A DNA stretch of 12,178 nucleotides from Mageeibacillus sp. UBA4314. Its GTDB lineage: Bacteria; Bacillota; Clostridia; Saccharofermentanales; Saccharofermentanaceae. Under the pieces are notes generated by a model that made no database searches, had not been told where the DNA came from, and saw nothing but the letters and a program-made list of their open reading frames with translations. The stretch lies in contig DGUI01000022.1 of assembly GCA_002394605.1 (NCBI GenBank), positions 1-12,178 of the forward strand, given 5' to 3'. Made by a program: the position numbers and the translations under genes. Positions 1-6,428 of this stretch are shown piece by piece; within the stretch, counting starts at the first letter, position 1, and every line of letters begins with the position of its first letter.

Positions 1-1578
1 GAGGTTATCGACTGCTGGTTCGATTCAGGCGCCATGCCTTTCGCACAGTATCACTATCCTTTTGAGAATAAGGAATTCTTCGAGAAGCATTATCCCTGCC
101 AGTTCATCTCCGAGGCTCTGGACCAGACGAGAGGATGGTTCTATTCACTCATCGCGATCAGTACTGTACTGTTCGGCAGGGCTCCGTTCGAAAACGTTAT
201 CGTTATGGGTCTCGTTATGGATGAGAACGGCATCAAGATGAGCAAGCACAAGGGCAACGTCGTTGACCCGTGGGATATCCTGAATAACCAGGGTGCTGAC
301 GCTGCAAGGTGGTATTTCTACAACTCATGCCAGCCGTATCTCCCCAACAGGTTCTCTCATGACGCTGTAAGGGAAGGTCAGAGCAAGTTCATCAGCAAGC
401 TCTGGAATACTTATGCATTCTATGTTCTCTATGCTGATATCGATAAGTTCGATCCGACAAAGTGCACGCTCGACAAGAGCACTTTGGGTGCCATGGACAG
501 ATGGATCCTCTCAAGGCTCAACAGCCTCGTAAAGACTGTTGATACAAAGCTGTCCGGCTATGATGTAACAGGTTGTACGAGAGCCATCCAGGCGTTCACG
601 GAAGAGATGAGCAACTGGTATGTAAGACGTTGCCGTGACAGATACTGGGCTGGCGAAATGACAGTAGACAAGAAAAATGCTTTCATGACGCTCTATACAG
701 TGCTCGAGACAATGTCAAGGCTCTGCGCTCCGTTCGTACCTTTCGTTACGGAGTCCATCTATCAGAACATCGTAAGGAGTGTAGATCAAGGCGCACCTGA
801 GTCCGTACATCTCACGAGCTTCCCCGTATGCGATGAGAGCATGATCGACAAGGATCTTGAGGAAGAGATGGATCTCATCCAGACGATCGTAGAGCTCGGC
901 AGAACGGCACGTGAGGCTGCCAAGATCAAGAACAGACAGCCTCTGTCAACGATCTATGTTGTATCTGACGTTACGCTCGATGACGAGTATAAGTCGATCG
1001 TTCTTGAGGAGCTTAACATCAGGAACATCGAGATCCTGAAGGACAATACGAGCCTTGTGGATTTCTCCTTCAAGCCCCAGCTGAGGACTTGCGGAAGGAA
1101 GTTCGGTCCCAAGCTCAATGCGGCCAAAGAAGTCATCGCAGCACTTCCAGGCAAGGAGACGATGAAGGCTCTTGAAGAGGGATCGATCAAGATCACTGTT
1201 GATGGCGAAGAGTTCGAGATGACGAAGGATGACTTCATCGTTGAGACGATCCAGCCTGAAGGCCTGTCAACACAGACGGACGGCAAGGTAACAGTATCTA
1301 TCTCAACAGTCCTTACGGACGACCTCATCGAAGACGGTCACGTCAGAGAGATGATCAGCAAGCTCCAGAATCTCCGTAAGGAGACGGGTCTTGAGGTCGT
1401 TGACAGGATCAACGTACTCTATGCAGGCAACGATAAGCTCGGCGCAGTCATCGCCAAGAGAAAGGATTACATCGCTTCAGAAGTCCTCGCAGTAAGCTTT
1501 GAGGAAGGCGAAGGCGACAGCGCCAAGGAAGTAACGATAAACGGCGAGAAGATCAGGTTTACGGTAACAAAAGCATGA
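1..1578 (+). CDS. ileS: Isoleucyl-tRNA synthetase, type 2 (5'-truncated by window)
   Basis: Charges tRNA-Ile with isoleucine in the cytoplasm (class I aminoacyl-tRNA synthetase). The reading frame is open from base 1, so this is the last 525 residues of a protein usually about 1040 long; the first half, with the HIGH motif and most of the editing domain, lies outside the window. The fragment opens in the conserved WFDSG segment. The KMSKS-type ATP-binding loop reads KMSKH (bases 235-249), followed by KGNVVDPWDI. The anticodon-binding helical domain follows (WYVRR near base 620). The C-terminus has no zinc finger and matches the long C-terminal region of type-2 enzymes such as that of Thermus, not the E. 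coli type. Type-2 enzymes as a class are often naturally insensitive to mupirocin; that is family knowledge, not shown here. The stop codon overlaps the start of the next gene (ATGA), which implies coupled translation. Confidence 0.96.
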   Translation, partial: EVIDCWFDSGAMPFAQYHYPFENKEFFEKHYPCQFISEALDQTRGWFYSLIAISTVLFGRAPFENVIVMGLVMDENGIKMSKHKGNVVDPWDILNNQGADAARWYFYNSCQPYLPNRFSHDAVREGQSKFISKLWNTYAFYVLYADIDKFDPTKCTLDKSTLGAMDRWILSRLNSLVKTVDTKLSGYDVTGCTRAIQAFTEEMSNWYVRRCRDRYWAGEMTVDKKNAFMTLYTVLETMSRLCAPFVPFVTESIYQNIVRSVDQGAPESVHLTSFPVCDESMIDKDLEEEMDLIQTIVELGRTAREAAKIKNRQPLSTIYVVSDVTLDDEYKSIVLEELNIRNIEILKDNTSLVDFSFKPQLRTCGRKFGPKLNAAKEVIAALPGKETMKALEEGSIKITVDGEEFEMTKDDFIVETIQPEGLSTQTDGKVTVSISTVLTDDLIEDGHVREMISKLQNLRKETGLEVVDRINVLYAGNDKLGAVIAKRKDYIASEVLAVSFEEGEGDSAKEVTINGEKIRFTVTKA

Positions 1579-2297
1579 TAACATCACTTCTTAACTCAGG
1601 ACTGTCAGGCAAGGAGATGGTACTCCATCTCCTGTGTATGCTCTTTGCGATCACGATATCTTTCTCCGTGCATGAGTTCATGCACGCGAGGACTGCCGTA
1701 TGGCTTGGAGATGACACTCCGGCGCATATGGGAAGACTTACGCTCAACCCTGTGGCACACCTTGATCCCATGGGTACTGTACTCATCCTCATTGCAGGAT
1801 TCGGATGGGGTAAACCCGTCATGTACAACCCCAATAACCTGAAGAGGTTCAAGAGTGACAGGGCCATGAACATAATGGTCCACCTGGCAGGCGTAACAGG
1901 CAACCTTATAGTTGGACTTATAGGTTCGGCATTTCTTGGAGTCTTTACGATCCTGAATTACAAGTACGACCATGTTATCCTCATGACGATGACGATGCTC
2001 TTTGCTTATATCGTCATGTTCTCGCTCGGGCTTCTCGCGTTCAACCTGCTGCCGATCCCGCCGCTTGACGGGTTCCACGTATTCGAGGAACTCCTTCCTT
2101 ACAAGGTCAAGATGTCGAACGGATACATGCAGTTCCAGAGAATGGCACCCATGATCCTCATGGTGGTGTTCGTGGCAAGTTCTTTCGGAAGGATCCCGAT
2201 CCTCTCCAACCTTGTTGAGATAATAGAGACACCGTTCAGTTACCTTTGCAACCTTGTCTCAGCCCTGTTCGGATATCTTACTTCGCTGGTGGTATAA
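1575..2297 (+). CDS. Site-2 protease family (M50) membrane metalloprotease
   Basis: Predicted intramembrane zinc protease of 240 residues, close to the usual length of the small bacterial S2P group. The zinc-binding HExxH motif is HEFMH at residues 33-37. GRLTLNPVAHLDPMGT (53-68) and GFGWGKPV (75-82) are signatures of this subgroup. The third zinc ligand is the Asp of LLPIPPLDG (Asp165). Several hydrophobic stretches are consistent with about five membrane segments. In the usual AGPxxN motif the proline is replaced (AGVTGN, 105-110). Its substrate is unknown; relatives cleave transmembrane proteins such as anti-sigma factors. The start was chosen because ATG 1575 overlaps the ileS stop by 4 bp. 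No good SD precedes it, so translation is probably coupled to ileS. Its position just before scpA-scpB is a recurring gene order in Firmicutes. Confidence 0.9.
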   Translation: MITSLLNSGLSGKEMVLHLLCMLFAITISFSVHEFMHARTAVWLGDDTPAHMGRLTLNPVAHLDPMGTVLILIAGFGWGKPVMYNPNNLKRFKSDRAMNIMVHLAGVTGNLIVGLIGSAFLGVFTILNYKYDHVILMTMTMLFAYIVMFSLGLLAFNLLPIPPLDGFHVFEELLPYKVKMSNGYMQFQRMAPMILMVVFVASSFGRIPILSNLVEIIETPFSYLCNLVSALFGYLTSLVV

Positions 2298-2299
2298 GT

Positions 2300-3055
2300 A
2301 TGCCGCCCGAGGAACACATCAAGCCGCAGTTCAGGATAAGACAGTTTGAAGGTCCCATGGACCTTCTGTTCCATCTTATCGAGAAGAATGACATCGATAT
2401 CTATGATATCCCGATCGCAGAGATCACGGGTCAGTATCTTGAGTTCCTCGAGGGAATGAAGGCTCTGGATATGGAAGTCGCTTCAGAATTCGTCGTAATG
2501 GGCGCGACACTTATCAATATCAAGTCCAGGATGATGCTCCCGAAGGCCGTAAAGGTCGAGGGTGATGAGGGCGAAGATCCGAGGGAAGAACTCGTTATAA
2601 GCCTCTTGAGATACAAGAGATGCAGAATCTTTGCAGAGGACTTGAGGCGGAGAAGGGACATCTATTCCGGATGTGCCCTGAGGCTTCCCACAACAGCAAA
2701 AGAACTCGGAATCGAACCTCCGAAAGAGAAGCAGGAATTCGTCTCAGAGGAGTTCGATCAGGCAATCTCCGACATCTGCGCCAGGAATGAGGTCAGGTTC
2801 GCTGACATCACGGCAAAGATTACGCACATCCTGAAGAAGGACAAGCTCTCCGTAAGGGAGAGGATGAAGTCTTTGTTCAGGACGATCAGGAACAAGGGGA
2901 AGATGCTTTTCGAGGAGCTGTTCAAGGATAAGAAGGTCGAGAAGATAGATAAGATCGTCAGTTTCCTGGCGATACTGGAACTTCTGAGGGATAACAAGAT
3001 CGAATGCGAGCAGGATAAGCCATTCAGCAGCATCCTGATCGAAGAGAAAAGGTGA
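2300..3055 (+). CDS. scpA: Segregation and condensation protein A (kleisin)
   Basis: Kleisin subunit that bridges the SMC ATPase heads and binds ScpB, forming the condensin that compacts and segregates the chromosome. At 251 residues it has normal family length. The N-terminal SMC-neck-binding region carries the ScpA signature FEGPMDLL (residues 16-23), followed by the IDIYDIPIAEIT stretch. A charged middle linker is followed by a C-terminal winged-helix region (KIVSFLAILELLR) that binds the SMC cap. ATG 2300 is preferred over an in-frame ATG at 2246. The upstream start would add 18 residues unlike the family and overlap the protease gene by 52 bp. ATG 2300 lies 2 bp after the protease stop with a modest GGTGG at 2288-2292. 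Confidence 0.95.
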   Translation: MPPEEHIKPQFRIRQFEGPMDLLFHLIEKNDIDIYDIPIAEITGQYLEFLEGMKALDMEVASEFVVMGATLINIKSRMMLPKAVKVEGDEGEDPREELVISLLRYKRCRIFAEDLRRRRDIYSGCALRLPTTAKELGIEPPKEKQEFVSEEFDQAISDICARNEVRFADITAKITHILKKDKLSVRERMKSLFRTIRNKGKMLFEELFKDKKVEKIDKIVSFLAILELLRDNKIECEQDKPFSSILIEEKR

Positions 3056-3057
3056 TC
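3047..3057 (+). promoter_or_regulatory. Ribosome binding site that decides the scpB start
   Basis: AAAAGGTGATC matches the 3' part of the consensus complementary to the 16S rRNA tail. It points to ATG 3061, not the in-frame GTG at 3052, which lies inside the SD itself. It also spans the scpA stop codon (3053-3055), so terminating scpA ribosomes can reload here. Confidence 0.7.
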
Positions 3058-3060
3058 AAC

Positions 3061-3780
3061 ATGGACGGACTGGAACAGGAAGTATTTGAGAGCGCATTAG
3101 AACAGGAAGAGAGAGTAAGGTTTACTGCCCAGGAGATCCCTGCGGCGATCGAAGCCATCCTGTTCGTATCGGGAGACCCAGTGCAGATCGCAAGGATATC
3201 CGATATCCTCGGCATCCCGGCGAAAGCAGCCGCAGAGTATCTGGAGGATCTGATCAAGAAATATGAGAATGACCCCATGGCAGGCATCACGATCCGCAAG
3301 GCGGATACGTCTTACTGCATGATCACAAAGCCTGCAATGAAGAAAGTACTCGAAGTAATGTACAGCCCCAAGATGACTCCGCCCCTGTCACAGGCATCGT
3401 ACGAAACACTTGCTGTCATCGCATATAACCAGCCCTGCACGAGAGCTCAGATAGAGGCCGTAAGAGGCGTATCTTCAGACAGTATCGTATCACGTCTCCT
3501 GGACAGGGGATGGATAGAGGAAGCCGGAACGCTCGATGCTCCCGGAAGACCTACATTGTTTAGGACGAGCAGACAGTTCCTGCTGGAGTTTGGCATATCA
3601 TCAACGGATGAACTTCCTTCAATGGAACTCATGAGTTACAAGACCATAAGAGACCTCGAGGAGTCGCTTAAGAATGCCGCAGAAGGCGAAGACAAGCAGA
3701 TCACGATCGAAGGGTTCATGGCTGAAGGCAAAGGGGAGACATCAGATGGGAATACTGGAGCAGATAGATCAGAAGTATGA
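3061..3780 (+). CDS. scpB: Segregation and condensation protein B
   Basis: Dimeric winged-helix partner that binds the middle of the ScpA kleisin in the SMC-ScpAB condensin. Two winged-helix units are visible: the first from about residue 27 (AAIEAILFVSGDPV), the second around 104-150 (LSQASYETLAVIAYNQPCTRAQIE, then SRLLDRGWIEEAG). The typical GRPTLFRTSRQFLLEFGI segment follows. The product is 239 residues, longer than the common size near 190-200 because of an acidic N-terminal extension of about 25 residues and a charged C-terminal tail. The last 35 bases also encode the start of the next gene in another frame, so the tail may be shaped partly by that overlap. A start at GTG 3052 would add three residues. 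Confidence 0.94.
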   Translation: MDGLEQEVFESALEQEERVRFTAQEIPAAIEAILFVSGDPVQIARISDILGIPAKAAAEYLEDLIKKYENDPMAGITIRKADTSYCMITKPAMKKVLEVMYSPKMTPPLSQASYETLAVIAYNQPCTRAQIEAVRGVSSDSIVSRLLDRGWIEEAGTLDAPGRPTLFRTSRQFLLEFGISSTDELPSMELMSYKTIRDLEESLKNAAEGEDKQITIEGFMAEGKGETSDGNTGADRSEV

Positions 3781-4633
3781 CGGATTAAGCAAGAGCCATA
3801 AGGCGATCGCGGATTATATCCTCGAGTCTTATGACAAGGCGCAGTATCTGACTGCCAATAAGCTCGCGGCCGTTACGGGTGTATCGGAAGCTACGGTGGT
3901 AAGGTTTACGACGGAAATCGGTTTTACGGGCTATCCGGCGTTCCAGCAGGCTCTTAAGGAAGAACTCAAATCCAAGTTAACGTCAGTCCAGAGGCTTGAT
4001 TATACCGACAGGTTCCAGGACGATTCCCAGGCAGTAAATGACGTTATGAAGACCGATATCGACAACGTCAAGGTGACACTTGCCAATATCGACCAGAAGA
4101 AGATGAACGAGGCGGTGGAGACGATCCTTGGCGCCAGGAAGATATATATCATGGGCATCAGGTCGAGCGCTACATTGTCCGAGTTCATGCATTTCTACAT
4201 GACGGTATTGTTCGATGACGTCGTCCAGGTGAGGTCCAACTGCACGAACGAACTGTTCGAACAGGTTATGCCCATCACTGAGGATGATGTCCTGATCGGG
4301 ATCTCTTTCCCGAGGTACTCCGCAAGGACGATAAATTCAATGGCCTATGCTCACAAGAGGGGGGCAAAGACCATCGCCATAACTGACAGGGATAAGACTC
4401 CCATGACGGAGCACGCCGATATATCGCTGTTCGCGACGTCTTCGATGGCATCTTTTGTCGATTCGCTTACGGCGCCCCTGTCGCTCATAAACGCGCTCCT
4501 TGTCACATTGGGCATGCACCGCAAGGATCACATCAAGAGTTCTTTTGAATCACTTGAGACATTATGGTCACAGTATAAGGTCTACGAGACCGGAAGGGAC
4601 CGCAAGGATAATGACGATTTTCCGGCGCCTTAA
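3746..4633 (+). CDS. MurR/RpiR family transcriptional regulator (HTH + SIS)
   Basis: Predicted DNA-binding regulator of 295 residues, normal for the family. The N-terminal HTH_6 domain covers roughly residues 1-75 (recognition region NKLAAVTGVSEATVVRF, 38-54). A SIS sugar-phosphate-binding domain covers about 120-255 (KIYIMGIRSSATLSEF at its start, then VLIGISFPRYSARTI). Members sense phosphosugars and control sugar or cell-wall amino-sugar genes. No sugar-catabolism gene is adjacent, so the target is unknown. ATG 3746 is chosen because AAAGGGGAGA (3730-3739) lies just upstream and the family N-terminus (GILEQI) starts here. An in-frame ATG at 3674 would add 24 basic residues with no family counterpart. 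The gene overlaps scpB by 35 bp. Confidence 0.92.
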   Translation: MGILEQIDQKYDGLSKSHKAIADYILESYDKAQYLTANKLAAVTGVSEATVVRFTTEIGFTGYPAFQQALKEELKSKLTSVQRLDYTDRFQDDSQAVNDVMKTDIDNVKVTLANIDQKKMNEAVETILGARKIYIMGIRSSATLSEFMHFYMTVLFDDVVQVRSNCTNELFEQVMPITEDDVLIGISFPRYSARTINSMAYAHKRGAKTIAITDRDKTPMTEHADISLFATSSMASFVDSLTAPLSLINALLVTLGMHRKDHIKSSFESLETLWSQYKVYETGRDRKDNDDFPAP

Positions 4634-4653
4634 CAGCCCGGAGCAAAAGAGAT

Positions 4654-4668
4654 AAGGGAGGGATCACC
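4654..4668 (+). promoter_or_regulatory. Strong ribosome binding site for the TPM-like membrane protein
   Basis: AAGGGAGGGATCACC closely resembles the full anti-16S consensus and lies directly before ATG 4669. Together with the 35-bp gap after the regulator gene, it implies independent, efficient initiation. Confidence 0.75.
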
Positions 4669-5631
4669 ATGCCGCATTCATCAGGCGGAGGTTCGCACGG
4701 AGGCGGATCTCACGGAGGTTCGCACGGAGGAAGAGGCTCCTCAGTCAGAACGAGCAAGACTTATTTCCCCGGGGCATCGAGGTATGTCTATTACCATAAT
4801 GGAGTGCCTGCAGAGATCTTCTCCAATGTGGATCCCAAGGCGAATATCAAGTCCTCGAGAGGCGCGATCACGGCTATCCTCATCATAATGGGGATAATGT
4901 ACGGTTTCATGTTTACCGTTGGATCGTTCCACTTTCCACATAAGCTCGATACTGACTACAGTACGGCGATCTACATATCCGATACAGCCCATATCATGTC
5001 TGACAGGGACCTTAAGACACTGATGTCGTCCCTTGAGGATTTCCAGAGTGAGACCGGCATCACGCCTTGTGTCTATACGGTCTGCAACGAGGACTGGGAC
5101 AATTACAAAGACCTTGAGAAGTATGCCTATGACCTTTATGTCAACAAATTTGAGGATGAGAAACACTGGCTTATCGTATATTCACAGCCTGATACCCCTG
5201 ACGAGGACTTTAATGACTGGTACTGGGAAGGGATGCAGGGCGATGATACGGATAACATTCTGAACGACAGATACACCGGAAGGTTTAACAAGAACCTGCA
5301 GAAGATGCTGCTTCAGAATGACAGATATACCGTGGCTGAGGCGATCTCGGAAGCTTTCGACGATCTGACGCCCGTGATAATGACCGGGTACATCAACTGG
5401 GCCTTGATCATAGTTGCCATCCTGATCGTGTTGTCCTGTATCGGAGGAGCAGTCCTGGCACAGATCTTCATGAGGAAGAAAGAGAGGACTTATGAGCACA
5501 TGATCAAGGTCGAACCGACAGAGATCCTCAGACAGGCAAACTGTGACTACTGCGGCGGCGTGTACATCGTCGGTCACCATACGAACTGTCCCCACTGTCA
5601 GGCTCAAATAACGCCCGAAAATGTGTTATAA
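4669..5631 (+). CDS. Two-pass membrane protein: Gly/Ser/His-rich head, TPM-like domain, C-terminal zinc ribbon
   Basis: Uncharacterised 320-residue protein. Residues 6-25 are a Gly/Ser/His repeat (GGGSHGG units). A first membrane segment lies at about 65-85 (AITAILIIMGIMYGFMFTVG). Residues 100-235 resemble a TPM domain: IYISDTAHIMSDRDLKTLM, then FQSETGITPCVYTV, then a region ending HWLIVYS. A second membrane segment lies at about 243-267, followed by the basic stop RKKER. The tail has CDYC (292-295) and CPHC (307-310), a likely zinc ribbon, with His at 303, 304 and 309. By the positive-inside rule the TPM-like part would face outside and both ends inside. TPM domains occur in proteins tied to membrane-protein quality control and thylakoid photosystem repair, but function here is unknown. 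Similar Gly/His-headed hypotheticals occur in clostridia. The TPM call is by eye and moderate. Confidence 0.8.
   Translation: MPHSSGGGSHGGGSHGGSHGGRGSSVRTSKTYFPGASRYVYYHNGVPAEIFSNVDPKANIKSSRGAITAILIIMGIMYGFMFTVGSFHFPHKLDTDYSTAIYISDTAHIMSDRDLKTLMSSLEDFQSETGITPCVYTVCNEDWDNYKDLEKYAYDLYVNKFEDEKHWLIVYSQPDTPDEDFNDWYWEGMQGDDTDNILNDRYTGRFNKNLQKMLLQNDRYTVAEAISEAFDDLTPVIMTGYINWALIIVAILIVLSCIGGAVLAQIFMRKKERTYEHMIKVEPTEILRQANCDYCGGVYIVGHHTNCPHCQAQITPENVL
4687..4730 (+). repeat. Short in-gene direct repeat coding for the GGSHGG head
   Basis: A 17-bp unit, GGAGGTTCGCACGGAGG, occurs exactly at 4687-4703 and 4714-4730, 27 bp (nine codons) apart. A diverged partial unit lies between them. It encodes the Gly/Ser/His repeat. 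GGAGG, a core SD sequence, occurs four times within 60 bp of the start codon (4687, 4699, 4714, 4726). Confidence 0.85.
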
Positions 5632-5632
5632 T
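5624..5632 (+). promoter_or_regulatory. Extended -10 promoter for the suf genes
   Basis: TGTTATAAT is a perfect extended -10 element (TGn followed by TATAAT), lying over the stop codon of the preceding gene. No good -35 is present at 16-18 bp spacing, as is common for extended -10 promoters. Transcription would start near 5639, leaving a leader of about 34 bases before sufC. Prediction from consensus only. Confidence 0.6.
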
Positions 5633-5637
5633 CATCT

Positions 5638-5653
5638 GGGCTCAAGAGAGTCC
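5638..5653 (+). other. Small hairpin at the predicted 5' end of the suf mRNA
   Basis: GGGCTC (5638-5643) pairs with GAGTCC (5648-5653), a 6-bp stem with one G-U pair and an AAGA loop. It would sit at the very 5' end of a transcript from the promoter at 5624-5632. No T-run follows, so it is not a terminator. It may shield the mRNA end or be chance. Confidence 0.3.
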
Positions 5654-5672
5654 TTAGAAAGGGCATATCAAA

Positions 5673-6428
5673 GTGCTTGAGATAAAGAACATTACATTTT
5701 CCGTCGAAGAAGACGGTGTTAGGAAGACGATCCTGGACGATATAAGTCTTACCATCCCCTCAGGACAGCTGACAGTTGTTACCGGTCCTAACGGCGGCGG
5801 CAAGTCCACGCTTGCCAGGATCATAGCAGGAGTCATCAGGCCGGATTCCGGCAAGATCATCTTTAATGGCGAGGATATAACGGAGATGTCCGTTACCGAC
5901 CGCGCGAAGAAGGGCATAGGATTTGCTTTCCAGCAGCCGGTAAGGTTTAAGGGCCTTAAGGTCTTCGACCTCATCAGGCTCGCCAAGGGAACCAAGAAGC
6001 TGTCGACCGCTGATGCGTGCAAGTATCTGGCAGCAGTAGGACTGTGCGCCAAGGATTACATCGACCGTGAAGTCAATGCCAGCCTGTCAGGCGGTGAGCT
6101 CAAGAGGATCGAGATCGCTACGGTGTTGGCGAAGAACTCGGAGATGAGCGTTTTTGACGAGCCTGAGGCCGGTATCGACCTGTGGAGCTTTCAGAACCTC
6201 ATTGAAGTGTTCAACGGAATGAGGGCTAATATCGAGGGGAGCTCCATAATAATCATTTCGCATCAGGAGAGGATCCTGAGGATCGCGGATGAGATAATCC
6301 TCGTTAAGAATGGCAGGCTCGCTTCACGGGGCAATGCGGATAAGATAATCCCGCAGCTCATGGGAACGGATTCCGTGGAGCTGTCGTGTAATATCGCAGA
6401 TCTGTGGAAGGGAGGTGCTGCAAAATGA
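5673..6428 (+). CDS. sufC: SufC-like Fe-S cluster assembly ATPase
   Basis: Cytoplasmic ABC-type ATPase that powers the SufBC(D) scaffold on which Fe-S clusters are built. All ABC motifs are present: Walker A GPNGGGKST (38-46), Q-loop at FQQP (86-89), signature LSGGE (138-142), Walker B with catalytic Glu (FDEPEAG, 161-167) and H-loop His197. At 251 residues it is typical, with no membrane segment. The DEPEAGIDLWSF sequence after Walker B fits the clostridial/archaeal SufC group. The start is GTG 5673, with SD-like GAAAGGG at 5657-5663. The gene overlaps the sufB-like gene by 4 bp (ATGA). No sufS (cysteine desulfurase), sufU or separate sufD gene is nearby; sulfur supply must be encoded elsewhere or handled differently. 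A generic ABC transporter ATPase is the alternative, but the partner gene argues against it. Confidence 0.93.
   Translation: MLEIKNITFSVEEDGVRKTILDDISLTIPSGQLTVVTGPNGGGKSTLARIIAGVIRPDSGKIIFNGEDITEMSVTDRAKKGIGFAFQQPVRFKGLKVFDLIRLAKGTKKLSTADACKYLAAVGLCAKDYIDREVNASLSGGELKRIEIATVLAKNSEMSVFDEPEAGIDLWSFQNLIEVFNGMRANIEGSSIIIISHQERILRIADEIILVKNGRLASRGNADKIIPQLMGTDSVELSCNIADLWKGGAAK

Noticed and set aside
2246..2299. Upstream ATG for scpA adding 18 residues
   Set aside because: It overlaps the protease gene by 52 bp, has no SD, and the extra residues precede a normal ScpA N-terminus.
3674..3745. Upstream ATG for the RpiR regulator adding 24 residues
   Set aside because: The extra segment is low-complexity basic sequence read from scpB in another frame; ATG 3746 has a good SD and matches the family start.
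4605..4610. GATAAT as a -10 for the membrane protein gene
   Set aside because: No TG extension and no -35 at acceptable spacing; a chance match inside the regulator's coding sequence.
4741..5166. Long open frame on the minus strand opposite the membrane protein gene
   Set aside because: It lacks an SD and recognisable domain, and lies entirely opposite a well-supported gene; similar antisense frames across the window are composition effects.
6404..6424. GTG start for the sufB-like gene
   Set aside because: It places the start upstream of the clear SD GGGAGGTG, which serves ATG 6425.
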